64,000 bases of DNA from Chitinophaga barathri (GTDB taxonomy: Bacteria > Bacteroidota > Bacteroidia > Chitinophagales > Chitinophagaceae), in contig NZ_RMBX01000014.1 in assembly GCF_003807585.1 (NCBI RefSeq), positions 186,001 to 250,000 of the forward strand. The letters are read 5' to 3'. Within the stretch, counting starts at the first letter, position 1. Each line of letters begins with the position of its first letter. The notes beneath the pieces are model-generated. The model was given only the letters and a program-made list of their open reading frames with translations, ran no database searches and was not told the origin of the DNA. Below are positions 1 through 8,857 of the stretch, in pieces. The position numbers and the translations under genes were made by a program.

Positions 1-873
1 CTGTTCAAGGACCCGAACCTGGAACTGATTGTGGTGAATACGCCCAACTATACACACTACGAATACTCCAAAGCCGCATTAATGGCCGGGAAGAACGTGA
101 TCGTGGAGAAACCATTCACTGTTACTTCCGCGGAAGGCGAAGAGCTGATACAGCTGGCGGCTTCTAAAAAACTGCTGCTGAGCGTGTATCAAAACCGCCG
201 CTACGACAGCGATTACAAGATCGTGAAAAAAGTAGTGGACGACGGACTGCTGGGTGATATCCTGGAAGTGGAGTTCCACTACGACCGCTTCAAGGAAGAA
301 CTGAGCTACAAAGCACATAAAGAAGTGGCCTCCAAAGGCACCGGCGGATTGTACGACCTCGGCTCCCACCTCATCGACCAGGCGCTCACGATCTTCGGCA
401 TGCCCAAAGCCGTTTTCGGCGATGTGCGCATCATCCGTAAAGACTCCGTGGTGGACGATTATTTTGAAATGCTGATGTATTATGACACCCTGCGCGTGCG
501 CCTGAAATCCAGCTACCTGGTGAGGGAATCGCTGCCGGCATATATCCTTCACGGCCGGAAAGGCTCTTTTATCAAATCCAAATCCGACATCCAGGAAGCG
601 CTGCTGATGAAGGGCGTGCTGCCCGATACGCCGGACTGGGGCGCTGAATCACCGGCCGAGTGGGGATTGCTGCACACTGAAATAGACGGCAAAACCGTAA
701 AAGAATACCTCCCGGGAGGCAATGGCAATTACCTGGATTATTACCAGGGCATTTATGCCGCGCTGCGCGAAAACAAACCGAACCCGGTAACGCCGGAAGA
801 CGGTCTGAATGTGGTAAAAGTAATTGAAGCTGTCTTCAAAAGCAGCGAAGAAGGCCGTGTGATCGAGCTGTAG
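1..873 (+). CDS. Gfo/Idh/MocA family oxidoreductase (5' end missing)
   Basis: NAD(P)-dependent sugar or inositol dehydrogenase family; substrate unknown. The reading frame is open from base 1, so the gene begins before the window and the GTG at 31 is internal. What remains starts at the end of the Rossmann domain, with the VVNTPN strand and the family motif GKNVIVEKPF carrying the conserved E-K-P. The C-terminal alpha/beta substrate domain follows, including GTGGLYDLGSHLIDQA with the family's Asp-x-x-x-His. About 290 residues are present out of a usual 340-350, so only the nucleotide-binding N-terminus is lost. It converges on recQ with 37 nt between the stop codons. Family assignment is firm; the substrate cannot be read from sequence. 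Confidence 0.93.
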   Translation: MFKDPNLELIVVNTPNYTHYEYSKAALMAGKNVIVEKPFTVTSAEGEELIQLAASKKLLLSVYQNRRYDSDYKIVKKVVDDGLLGDILEVEFHYDRFKEELSYKAHKEVASKGTGGLYDLGSHLIDQALTIFGMPKAVFGDVRIIRKDSVVDDYFEMLMYYDTLRVRLKSSYLVRESLPAYILHGRKGSFIKSKSDIQEALLMKGVLPDTPDWGAESPAEWGLLHTEIDGKTVKEYLPGGNGNYLDYYQGIYAALRENKPNPVTPEDGLNVVKVIEAVFKSSEEGRVIEL

Positions 874-910
874 AGCGCGATTGCCCCGGCAAAATATATC
901 ATTTGCGCGA

Positions 911-2809
911 TCAGGTTCTCAGGGAGAGTATACCATCTCCGTCGCGCAACACACAACCTTCTGCGATCAGGAACTGCAGGGTGGCCAACACCCTGCTTTC
1001 CTCCGCATCTATCCGGTCCACCAGCGCCTGCACGGTTCTTTTTTCCTCCAGGGCTTCAAGGATGGCGGCGGTCAGTCTCCCGAATTCCCCTTCCTTCACC
1101 TCCCCTTTCGACCTTTTTACGCATACATCACATACGCCGCAGGGCTTTGCGTCATTCTCTCCGAAATAAGCCACCAGCTGCTGTGTGCGGCAGGTATTGC
1201 TGTTACGCGCATAGGCGGCGGTGGCGGCGATCCGTGTTTCCATTACTTTTTTCCTGGCTTCCACACGGGCCATGTTCACCTGTAAAAACTGCGCACCCAC
1301 TCTTTCTTCCAGGAAATTGAGTTGGGGATTGTCTTTGCGGGGATAATACCGGATAATCGCCTGCCGGTGCAGCAGTTGAAGGTCATGGATCACGTCCTGC
1401 TCGTCTATGCGCATGATCCGCGCGATCTGTTTTTCGAAGACGGGAACGGCATTGTCAATGATGCCTTCGTAGGTACGTAGCAGCGTTTTTATGAGCGGCT
1501 CCATGGGCGGATTGGCCGTTTCATATTCGTACATCGCATCGCGGTTGGTTACAAATTCAACCCTTGAAGGGATATACACGCTTTCGCTGAGCTGCCAGAC
1601 GCCTTCCTGCTCCAGGATGCGCAGCACGCTGAATGTGGTGGTGATATTGAGGGAAAAACGTTTTACAAATTCATTGATATCGAAATCGTAATACACGCCT
1701 TCGGTTCCTTTGGGCACCTGCAGGTAATTCACTACCGCCTGGAATACTTCGCGGATCTCGTCGAGACCCGGGAACTGAAGCGGGATGCGGGCTTCCAGCT
1801 CCGTGATGTCCCTCTCGGAATACAGCATCACGGCATAGGCTTTTTGTTCATCGCGGCCCGCGCGGCCTGCTTCCTGGTAATAGGCCTCGATGCTGTCCGG
1901 CAGGTCTTCATGAATGACCATCCGTACGTCCGGTTTGTCTATCCCCATGCCGAAGGCATTTGTGCAGACCATTACGCGTATGTCGTTTTTTATCCAGGAT
2001 TCCTGGCGGGCGGAGCGCTCGGCGCTGCTGAGGCCGGCGTGGTAATAACTCGCCGCGATGCCCTGCCCGGCAAGATGATTGGCTACTTCTTTTGTCTGCC
2101 GCCGGTTCCGGCAATAAACGATGGCGGAGCCGGGCACACGGTCCAGTATCTGCCGGATGCGGGTGAGTTTGTTTTCACCTTCAGAGACGCTGTAGGAAAG
2201 GTTCGCCCGTGCAAAACTTTTCACAAACACTGCCGGGTCGCGCAGCTGGAGCTTTTCGCAGATATCTTCTTTTACTTTTGGCGTAGCCGTGGCCGTGAGG
2301 GCCAGTATAGGCGCATCGGGAAACTGTTCGCGGATGCTGGCGATCTGCAGATAAGCCGGCCTGAAATCATACCCCCATTGGGAAATACAATGCGCTTCGT
2401 CTACGGCTATCAGTTTTACGGGCAGCACTTCGCAATACCAGCGGAAACGGCGGCTTTGCAGCCGCTCCGGCGACACATACAGGAATTTGATCTCCCCTTC
2501 ACGCGCCAGGGCCAGCACCTTTTCCACATCACGCGCCTGCATGCCCGCGTAGATGGCAAATGCCGGGATGCCGCGTTTGTTGAGGTTTTCCACCTGGTCC
2601 TTCATCAGCGCGATCAGCGGGGTGATCACGAGGCAAAGCCCGTCGTTCATCATCGCCGGCACCTGGAAACAGATGGACTTTCCCCCGCCTGTGGGCAACA
2701 ATGCCAGCGTATCGCGGCCACCGGCAACGGATGCAACGATCTCGTCCTGCAAGGGCCTGAACTGCTGGAAACCCCAGAAGCGGTGTAATATGGAAAGTGC
2801 CGAAGCCAT
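911..2809 (-). CDS. recQ: RecQ-family ATP-dependent DNA helicase
   Basis: 3'-5' superfamily 2 DNA helicase acting in recombination and fork repair. Seen: Walker A TGGGKS around residues 40-45, DEAH at 137-140 followed by the aromatic-rich loop CISQWGYDFRP, the helicase C domain with HAGLSSAER and the QEAGRAGRD arginine-finger motif, and a zinc-binding set near the C-terminus (C-x16-C-x2-C-x2-C, within TQQLVAYFGENDAKPCGVC). At 632 residues it has the helicase core, zinc and winged-helix regions but no obvious HRDC domain after them. The ATG at 2809 gives the expected N-terminus with FRPLQDEI. It lies 3 nt after the TRIC gene and is probably co-transcribed with it. The gene symbol is by family; Bacteroidota often carry several RecQ paralogues. 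Confidence 0.95.
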   Translation of the reverse strand: MASALSILHRFWGFQQFRPLQDEIVASVAGGRDTLALLPTGGGKSICFQVPAMMNDGLCLVITPLIALMKDQVENLNKRGIPAFAIYAGMQARDVEKVLALAREGEIKFLYVSPERLQSRRFRWYCEVLPVKLIAVDEAHCISQWGYDFRPAYLQIASIREQFPDAPILALTATATPKVKEDICEKLQLRDPAVFVKSFARANLSYSVSEGENKLTRIRQILDRVPGSAIVYCRNRRQTKEVANHLAGQGIAASYYHAGLSSAERSARQESWIKNDIRVMVCTNAFGMGIDKPDVRMVIHEDLPDSIEAYYQEAGRAGRDEQKAYAVMLYSERDITELEARIPLQFPGLDEIREVFQAVVNYLQVPKGTEGVYYDFDINEFVKRFSLNITTTFSVLRILEQEGVWQLSESVYIPSRVEFVTNRDAMYEYETANPPMEPLIKTLLRTYEGIIDNAVPVFEKQIARIMRIDEQDVIHDLQLLHRQAIIRYYPRKDNPQLNFLEERVGAQFLQVNMARVEARKKVMETRIAATAAYARNSNTCRTQQLVAYFGENDAKPCGVCDVCVKRSKGEVKEGEFGRLTAAILEALEEKRTVQALVDRIDAEESRVLATLQFLIAEGCVLRDGDGILSLRT

Positions 2810-2812
2810 GGA

Positions 2813-3418
2813 TCAATGTTTCTGTAAATAGGGTAAAGACCAGCCTTTTTTTAATGCGGTTAAACGGATCGCGATAACCAGCAGAATGCTGGCGATCATA
2901 TTCCAGTCCTCATCCACACCGATATGCCGCAAGCCGATATAAAGCGCCGCACCCGCGAGGCAGGCCGTGGCGTAAATCTGGCGGCTGAAGATAAGCGGTA
3001 TTTCGTTCACCATCATATCCCTGATCACCCCGCCGAAAATAGCGGAGATCATGCCGAGGATGACCGCGGCCCATGGATGCACGCCGTACAGCAGCGCTTT
3101 CTGCAAACCGATCACCGTGTAAAACCCTATCCCAATGGTATCGAACAGGAAGATGGAGCGGCGGAAACGCAGCAGCCGCGCGCGGAACAGTACCGTGACC
3201 AGTACGCCGAGGGCTATCGCAATGATGTAGTTCTTATCGCCTACCCACACCGGGCGTACGCCCAGGATGAGGTCGCGCATGGTGCCGCCGCCGATGGACG
3301 TGACGAAGGCGGTGAAACTCACGCCAAAAATGTCGTGGTACATCTTTTTATCCCAGGCGGCCAAAGCCCCTGATATGGCGAATACAAACGTACCGATAAG
3401 GTCAAACCAGTATATCAT
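2813..3418 (-). CDS. TRIC-type cation channel family protein (YadS/UPF0126)
   Basis: Seven-helix inner-membrane protein of the prokaryotic TRIC family, made of two homologous halves; characterised members are K+-permeable homotrimeric channels. Seen: an N-terminal half with DLIGTFVFAISGALAA, a glycine-rich hinge TSIGGGTMRDLI around residues 40-52, and the matching hinge IFGGVIRDMMV near residue 130 in the second half. The length of 201 is normal for the family. It sits 39 nt downstream of the P-type ATPase and 3 nt upstream of recQ on the same strand, which suggests one leftward transcript. Channel function here is inferred from the family. Confidence 0.88.
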   Translation of the reverse strand: MIYWFDLIGTFVFAISGALAAWDKKMYHDIFGVSFTAFVTSIGGGTMRDLILGVRPVWVGDKNYIIAIALGVLVTVLFRARLLRFRRSIFLFDTIGIGFYTVIGLQKALLYGVHPWAAVILGMISAIFGGVIRDMMVNEIPLIFSRQIYATACLAGAALYIGLRHIGVDEDWNMIASILLVIAIRLTALKKGWSLPYLQKH

Positions 3419-3457
3419 TCAGCAAACCGATTATGATATACGAATTAACGACAAATT

Positions 3458-5566
3458 TTAATGGCTTACGTTTTTGAAGCGGAGACGGACGGAGTTAATG
3501 GCCAGTACAACGTCGGACAATCCCATGATCAGCGCGCCCACGATGGGGTTCAGGAAACCGAGCGCCGCCACGGGAATGGCCACCACATTGTAGATAAAGG
3601 CCCAGAACAGGTTCTGTTTGATGGTGAGATAAGTATGTTTGCCCAACCCCATTGCCAGCGGCAATGCGCCCAGGTGGTTGTTCAGCAATATCACGTTTGC
3701 GCTCTGCATGGCTACCTGTGTGGAATCGCTCAGCGATATGCCGATGGTAGCCTTTGCCAGTGCGGGCGCATCGTTGATGCCGTCCCCCACCATAGCGGTA
3801 GGCGCGGATAACATCAGCTCGTCTATCTTTTGCAGTTTCTGCTGCGGCGATTGCTCGGCGAACACTTCGTCTATGCCCAGCTCACCGGCCAGTTGCTCAC
3901 ATTTGCGCCGCATGTCGCCGCTGAGGAGGATAGTGCGGATACCGCTGTTTTTGAGGTCCGCGATCACTTTTTTCGCTTCCGGTCTCAGCTCATCGATAAA
4001 ATCGACCCAGCCGGCCAGGGCGTCGTTGCGGAGCAGGTAAATGCTGTGTGTATCGTCTGTGGTAGCGTCTTTGGCCATAATGTAGGAACCCAGGCGCCAT
4101 TCATTACCCTCCTTGTCTTTGGCGGCCATGCCCACGCCTTTGTGTTCGCGCACCTGCTGTAAAGCCGTTTCCGGTACCCCTTTCCAGGCAGCGGTAAGTG
4201 AGCGGGCAATGGGATGCGAAGAATATTTTTCGAGGCTGAAAACCAGGGAACGGAAGGTTTCATCTTCCAGGTCTATGGTTTTCCATTGGCCTATCTGCAG
4301 TTTGCCGGTGGTGAGCGTGCCGGTTTTGTCGAACACGATCTGGCGGATATTCCGGAAAGACTCCAGGGTATTGGCCCCTTTGATGAGGATACCATTGCGG
4401 GCGGCGCGGCCGAGGCCCACCATCACGGCCGCGGGAGTGGCAAGGCCCATGGCGCAGGGGCAGGCAATGACCAGCACCGCTACACTGCGCATGATGGCTA
4501 CATCCAGCGTTGTGCCCCCGATAAAATACCAGCCCAGGAAGGTAACCAGCGCAATACCGAGCACCGCGGGCACAAAAATGCCGCTGATCTTGTCCGCCAG
4601 CTTCTGCATGGGCGGTTTGTTGTGCTGGGCCTGTTTTACCAGTTCTATGATATAAGATAGCACGGTATCCTTGCCGGTAGCGGTAATATACATCTTGATA
4701 CTGCCGCTGTCCAGGATGGTGCCGCCGATGACCTTTTCTTTTTCATTCCGCGATACGGGCCCGCTTTCGCCGGTGATCATGGATTCGTCCACATGCCCGC
4801 TGCCCCAGTAAATGGTGCCGTCCATGGGGATCTTGTCGCCGGTGTTCACCAGTACGCGGTCGCCCACACGCAGGGCGCTGTTGTCCACCTCGTCTATGTG
4901 TTCCTGGCCTTTATCGTTCACATGTATCTTTTTCGCCACGGTATGCTGCATCTTCGCCAGCTCCGCAATAGCGGTGGTAGTGGATTTGACGGACCTTTCC
5001 TCCAGCAGGTTGCCCAGGAACACCAGGGTAAGAATGGCGGCAGCGGTTTCGTAGAAAAGATAATCCGCACCCATGTTCATGAGCGTACCCGTAAGGCTAT
5101 ACGCAAATGCCGCGGTAGCGCCCAGGGTGATCAGCACGTCCATATTGGCCATCCCGTTGCGCAGGGAGCGGAAGGCGCTCCGGCCGAAATGGAGCATGCC
5201 CACGATGTATACGGGCAGCGTCAGTGCCAGCTGTACCCAGGCATTGTGCAGCCAGTGCCAGCTCACCCACATGTGCAACAGCAGGGGGGCCGTAAATACA
5301 AGACAGAACCAGAATTTAAACGCAAGCGTAGTATAAAACGGCTTCGTGCCCGCGCCCTGGTTGGGCAGCACTACTTCGTAGCCAAGACTGTTAATACCGT
5401 TGATGATGTCCCCGGCATTGGCGCCCTGGGGAACGTTGAAGCTCAATTCCTCGGTGGCCACGCTGATGGCCACATCTTCCATGCCTTTTTTCTCCAGGTA
5501 TTTGGAAATGGTAAGGGCGCAGCTGGAGCAGTTCATCCCTTTTACTTTGCAACTGATCGTTTCCAT
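3458..5566 (-). CDS. copA: Heavy-metal P1B-type ATPase, copper-type
   Basis: Exports a heavy metal, probably Cu+, across the inner membrane using ATP. Domains in order: one HMA metal-binding domain with GMNCSSC (Cys13 and Cys16); paired N-terminal helices; actuator domain with MITGES; the membrane CPC motif in IACPCAMGLATP, which is typical of Cu+/Ag+ pumps; phosphorylation site DKTGTLTTG; SSHPIA in the nucleotide domain; and hinge MVGDGINDAPALA. The length of 702 is usual for single-HMA members. A -7 element TAATTTTG lies at 5615-5608. The 297-bp region shared with divergent tsaE holds a strong hairpin inside direct repeats. Copper specificity is inferred from CPC and the HMA site. Confidence 0.93.
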   Translation of the reverse strand: METISCKVKGMNCSSCALTISKYLEKKGMEDVAISVATEELSFNVPQGANAGDIINGINSLGYEVVLPNQGAGTKPFYTTLAFKFWFCLVFTAPLLLHMWVSWHWLHNAWVQLALTLPVYIVGMLHFGRSAFRSLRNGMANMDVLITLGATAAFAYSLTGTLMNMGADYLFYETAAAILTLVFLGNLLEERSVKSTTTAIAELAKMQHTVAKKIHVNDKGQEHIDEVDNSALRVGDRVLVNTGDKIPMDGTIYWGSGHVDESMITGESGPVSRNEKEKVIGGTILDSGSIKMYITATGKDTVLSYIIELVKQAQHNKPPMQKLADKISGIFVPAVLGIALVTFLGWYFIGGTTLDVAIMRSVAVLVIACPCAMGLATPAAVMVGLGRAARNGILIKGANTLESFRNIRQIVFDKTGTLTTGKLQIGQWKTIDLEDETFRSLVFSLEKYSSHPIARSLTAAWKGVPETALQQVREHKGVGMAAKDKEGNEWRLGSYIMAKDATTDDTHSIYLLRNDALAGWVDFIDELRPEAKKVIADLKNSGIRTILLSGDMRRKCEQLAGELGIDEVFAEQSPQQKLQKIDELMLSAPTAMVGDGINDAPALAKATIGISLSDSTQVAMQSANVILLNNHLGALPLAMGLGKHTYLTIKQNLFWAFIYNVVAIPVAALGFLNPIVGALIMGLSDVVLAINSVRLRFKNVSH

Positions 5567-5607
5567 AGCTTTTTCAAATTATTCCACGGGGGTAACTGGA
5601 TGCGATA

Positions 5608-5615
5608 CAAAATTA
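5608..5615 (-). promoter_or_regulatory. -7 promoter element for the copper ATPase unit
   Basis: Read leftward this is TAATTTTG, a full match to the Bacteroidota -7 consensus TAnnTTTG, about 40 nt before the ATG. No clear -33 TTTG was found at the right distance. Confidence 0.55.
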
Positions 5616-5644
5616 CCACATACCGCCCTTCAGAAGGAGTGATT

Positions 5645-5746
5645 TTATTGCAACGGCGGTGCTTTTTACAGCCCCTCCCATAGCAGGAAATGCCATGGGA
5701 GGGGCTTCCGCGAAAGGGGAATTATTATTGCAACCAGGGTGCTTTT
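5645..5746. repeat. 12-bp hairpin flanked by two 22-bp direct repeats
   Basis: In the divergent copA/tsaE gap two copies of TTATTGCAACnnnGGTGCTTTT (5645-5666 and 5725-5746, 19 of 22 identical, 80 bp apart) bracket a perfect 12-bp stem, AGCCCCTCCCAT at 5670-5681 with ATGGGAGGGGCT at 5695-5706 and a 13-nt loop. No U-run follows on either strand and no gene ends here, so it is not an ordinary terminator. It could be a regulatory RNA structure, an operator or a small mobile-element relic. Confidence 0.8.
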
Positions 5747-5863
5747 CGGGTATTCCGGGCGGGCCGTACTGCCGGAAAAACGGAATTAAAAGGCCGGTTG
5801 AACGACGTACGGATTAATGGGCCGGAATTGCTAATTTTATGGCTTATTCAGGGATTATAGCGT

Positions 5864-6325
5864 ATGAGAGTTACTTTTTCGCATGCGGAGCTGCCGGAAA
5901 CGGCCCGGCAATTCTGGGAAACTTACGTCAATGAGCAGGTTTTTGCATTGAATGGCGATATGGGTGTGGGAAAAACCACTTTTGTAAAAGCCCTTTGCGC
6001 AGCAAAAGGGGTGGAAGACTCCACCGCCAGCCCCACATTTTCCATTATCAACGAATACCGGTATACAGATGCCCGCAAACGGGAAAAGATCATTTACCAC
6101 CTGGACCTCTACCGGCTGAAAAGCCTGGAAGAAGCCATAGAAGCAGGAGTAGAAGATTGTCTTTACCATCCGGACGCTATCTGTTTTGTGGAATGGCCGG
6201 ACGTGGTGACGCAGTTGCTGCCAGGGAATACGGTATATGTATACCTGTCTGTAACGGCGGACCAGCGCAGGAAGCTGATCGCCGGATCGGCCGACCCGGG
6301 GGAATTTACGCCTTCCCTGCAATAA
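5864..6325 (+). CDS. tsaE: tRNA threonylcarbamoyladenosine biosynthesis ATPase TsaE
   Basis: ATPase partner of the TsaBD complex that makes the t6A37 modification on ANN-decoding tRNAs; cytoplasmic. Seen: Walker A GDMGVGKT at residues 31-38, switch-like SPTFSIINEY, then the family motifs HLDLYRL and FVEWPD. The length of 153 is normal. The ATG at 5864 follows a near-consensus -7 (TAATTTTA, 5832-5839). Alanine dehydrogenase starts 47 nt downstream on the same strand but also has its own promoter. Confidence 0.95.
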   Translation: MRVTFSHAELPETARQFWETYVNEQVFALNGDMGVGKTTFVKALCAAKGVEDSTASPTFSIINEYRYTDARKREKIIYHLDLYRLKSLEEAIEAGVEDCLYHPDAICFVEWPDVVTQLLPGNTVYVYLSVTADQRRKLIAGSADPGEFTPSLQ

Positions 6326-6332
6326 ATAAATG

Positions 6333-6340
6333 TATCTTTG
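6333..6340 (+). promoter_or_regulatory. -7 promoter element for alanine dehydrogenase
   Basis: TATCTTTG matches TAnnTTTG and lies 33 nt before the ATG at 6373, just after the tsaE stop. Confidence 0.5.
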
Positions 6341-6372
6341 AAAGCACCTAACACACTCAATTTTCTACGATT

Positions 6373-7590
6373 ATGGAGCCAAGGCAAAAAACTGTTGTGA
6401 GTGCCGGATTTACATATTCCCCGTTGGAAGAAACGCTGGATATACCCCTGAAAAACTCCAGGCTGTTCATCGGTATCCCCAAAGAAACTTCCTTCCAGGA
6501 AAGCCGCATCGCGCTTACACCCGATGCAGTCAGCATTCTTAGCAACAATGGCCATCACATAGTGGTAGAGCACAAAGCCGGCGACGGCTCTCACTTCTAC
6601 GACACTGACTACTCCGAAGCGGGGGCGGAGATCGTGTACGATAAAAAAGAAGTGTTCAAAGCGGACATCATCGTGAAATCCGCACCGCTCAACGACGAAG
6701 AGATCGAGCTGCTGCGCCCGCACCAGATCGTGATCTCCCCCATCCACCTCTCCGTGCTCAAAGCAGAGCAGTTGCAAAAGATGATGGACAAACGTATCAC
6801 CCTTCTTTCATTCGAGAACCTGAAAGACGATTCCGGCACTTACCCCATCGTAAGGGCTATGAGTGAAATAGCCGGAGGCGCCGTGATGCTCATTGCCGGG
6901 CAATACCTCAGCAATTCGAATAAAGGCAAAGGCATCCTGCTGGGTGGCGTTACAGGTATCCCGCCCACCAAGGTCGTGATCATCGGCGCGGGTATTGTAG
7001 GGGAATTTGCGGCCCGTACGGCCCTTGCACTGGGCTCTTCCGTAAAAGTATTCGACAATAATATCTATAAGCTGAAAAGGCTTCAGAATAACATCGGCGT
7101 ACGTGTATTCACCTCCGTGATCCAGCCGAAAGTGCTGGCGGAGCAATTGCGCAATGCGGATGTAGCCGTTGGCGCCCTCTCTTCTCAAAGCGGCAGAACG
7201 CCCATCGTGGTATCCGAAAGCATGGTGAGTAACATGAAGGCCGGCTCCGTGATCGTGGACGTCAGCATCGACCGCGGCGGCTGCTTCGAAACCTCTGAGG
7301 TGACCACCCACGAAAACCCCGTCTTCAAAAAATACGACGTGATCCACTATTGCGTGCCCAATATCCCCTCCGGTTTTGCAGGCACCGCTTCACAAGCCAT
7401 CAGCAACGTATTGATGCCCCTGCTGCTGGAAGCCGCGGATGACGGCGGCTTCGAAAACCTTGTATGGATCAAACGCGGCGTGCGCAACGGCATTTACCTT
7501 TACAAAGGCGCCCTCACCAATTACCACCTCAGCGAAAAATTCAAATTAAAGTACACCGACCTGGAACTGCTGCTGGCGGTGAAAGGGTGA
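6373..7590 (+). CDS. ald: Alanine dehydrogenase / transhydrogenase-alpha family
   Basis: NAD+-dependent oxidative deamination of L-alanine to pyruvate is the likely reaction. Seen: the N-terminal catalytic domain begins IGIPKETSFQESRIALTP, with substrate-binding RIALTP and later KSAPLND; the Rossmann fold follows with VVIIGAGIVGEFAARTAL and an aspartate (VFDNN) for NAD ribose binding. The C-terminal part has VDVSIDRGGCFETS and the conserved NIPS motif. At 405 residues it is longer than classic Ald (about 370) because of about 30 N-terminal residues. No proton-pumping transhydrogenase partner genes are nearby, which favours alanine dehydrogenase. It converges on the next gene with 3 nt between stops and no terminator. 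Confidence 0.88.
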   Translation: MEPRQKTVVSAGFTYSPLEETLDIPLKNSRLFIGIPKETSFQESRIALTPDAVSILSNNGHHIVVEHKAGDGSHFYDTDYSEAGAEIVYDKKEVFKADIIVKSAPLNDEEIELLRPHQIVISPIHLSVLKAEQLQKMMDKRITLLSFENLKDDSGTYPIVRAMSEIAGGAVMLIAGQYLSNSNKGKGILLGGVTGIPPTKVVIIGAGIVGEFAARTALALGSSVKVFDNNIYKLKRLQNNIGVRVFTSVIQPKVLAEQLRNADVAVGALSSQSGRTPIVVSESMVSNMKAGSVIVDVSIDRGGCFETSEVTTHENPVFKKYDVIHYCVPNIPSGFAGTASQAISNVLMPLLLEAADDGGFENLVWIKRGVRNGIYLYKGALTNYHLSEKFKLKYTDLELLLAVKG

Positions 7591-7593
7591 GAA

Positions 7594-8838
7594 TCAAAAC
7601 AACGTATACCTCACCAGCAGCTGCACGCCCGTAATCTGGGAGTCCAAAGCCAGGAACGGGCTGATGTTATGCGGGAGAACAAATCTGGCTTCCGCATGCA
7701 GTTTATTGTACCGTACACCCACGCCCGCCATTAATGGCAGCATGAACTCCCGGCCACCGTCCAGCGCTTTTTCAGCAGGCGGAATATAAGAATTGAATTC
7801 TCCCGTCCTTCTCAGCTCGTCTTTTCCCCCAATGGAGATTGCGCCTGCCACGCCTGCATTCACATACGGGCGGAGGTTTCCTTTCGGATAAGTATATTTC
7901 ACCATCGTCTGCACCTGGATATACTGTAAGTCCACATCCACACTATAGTTCAGGCCATTGCGCATGAAGTTGGACGCCATAGCGCGGCTGGTATACACCA
8001 CCTCATTGTTCCAGGAGAATTTCTGGCGGTTGCGGGAAATGGGTATGTCCAGGAAGAGGCCGAGCACGGGAGAAATTTTACCGCCATATTTACCATTTGC
8101 CAGCGGGTGACTGCCGGTGAACCTGGTGAAGTTCAGGCTTCCACCACCCATCACGCCAAGAGTGGCGCGGGTTTGACGGTCTTCTTTCCTGAATGTAACC
8201 TGTTCGCCGGGATAACGGCAGGCAACATATTGCTGCAATACTTTGCGGATGGCCTTTTCTGAATAATCCATACGCAGCATTTTATGCTCCGGCACACACT
8301 TTCCGACGATATTAACAAGTTGCTGGCGGTAGAAATTATGGGTCTTCAGTTTATGGTAATCGACGGATTCCGGGTTGTCGATAAAAACCTCTTTTTTTAC
8401 AAGCTGGGTAACATCGCCGTTTTCCATCACCGCGTAATGCTCCCGGCTGTTCCTGTCGGTGTAGAGCAACAGTTTTACAGGGCCGTCCATCATGACGCGG
8501 AAGAAATGCTCACCTGTAATGGTATCACGGGCGGAAGAAGCGGAAAGTTCGTTCACGGTTTCGTTCGTAACGTCCAGCACGGCTGAGATGGAGAGGTGGA
8601 GCTCTTCGTTCTCCGCTACGCGGAACCCTTTGATGTCCCCCGGTTTATAGTTTTTCTCCGTTCCCCCGTTTTCACGGAAAACGATCTGCAACGGGCTTAC
8701 ATCCCACTTCCGGTAATCAATAAGGCCACGGATGCTGTCCCCATTGCGGAGCAGCAGAGTGCCGGGTATGAAATTTTGCTGCGCGGCAAGGGAAAGGGCT
8801 GCCAACAGGCAGGCACAGGTGAGGTACAGGGACTTCAT
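7594..8838 (-). CDS. Secreted outer-membrane beta-barrel protein, function unknown
   Basis: A 414-residue exported protein I do not recognise beyond its architecture. Seen: a signal peptide (MKSLYLTCACLLAALSLAAQ); a soluble region to about residue 230 that opens GTLLLRNGDSIRGLIDYR, a pattern common in Bacteroidota proteins reporting on surface or gliding components; then a C-terminal half with alternating strands, from GVMGGGSLNFTRF to a terminal Phe in LLVRYTLF, typical of a small PorT-like beta-barrel. It is last in a leftward unit, 19 nt after uppP, a position where truB is often found in relatives. Localisation is inferred; no substrate or partner is evident. Confidence 0.75.
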   Translation of the reverse strand: MKSLYLTCACLLAALSLAAQQNFIPGTLLLRNGDSIRGLIDYRKWDVSPLQIVFRENGGTEKNYKPGDIKGFRVAENEELHLSISAVLDVTNETVNELSASSARDTITGEHFFRVMMDGPVKLLLYTDRNSREHYAVMENGDVTQLVKKEVFIDNPESVDYHKLKTHNFYRQQLVNIVGKCVPEHKMLRMDYSEKAIRKVLQQYVACRYPGEQVTFRKEDRQTRATLGVMGGGSLNFTRFTGSHPLANGKYGGKISPVLGLFLDIPISRNRQKFSWNNEVVYTSRAMASNFMRNGLNYSVDVDLQYIQVQTMVKYTYPKGNLRPYVNAGVAGAISIGGKDELRRTGEFNSYIPPAEKALDGGREFMLPLMAGVGVRYNKLHAEARFVLPHNISPFLALDSQITGVQLLVRYTLF

Positions 8839-8857
8839 GTATATTTTTTAAATTCCG

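Noticed and set aside
5670-5706. 12-bp hairpin as a terminator
   Set aside because: No gene ends near it on either strand and no T-run follows.
6163-6777. A 204-codon leftward frame across tsaE and ald
   Set aside because: Antisense shadow of two conserved genes.
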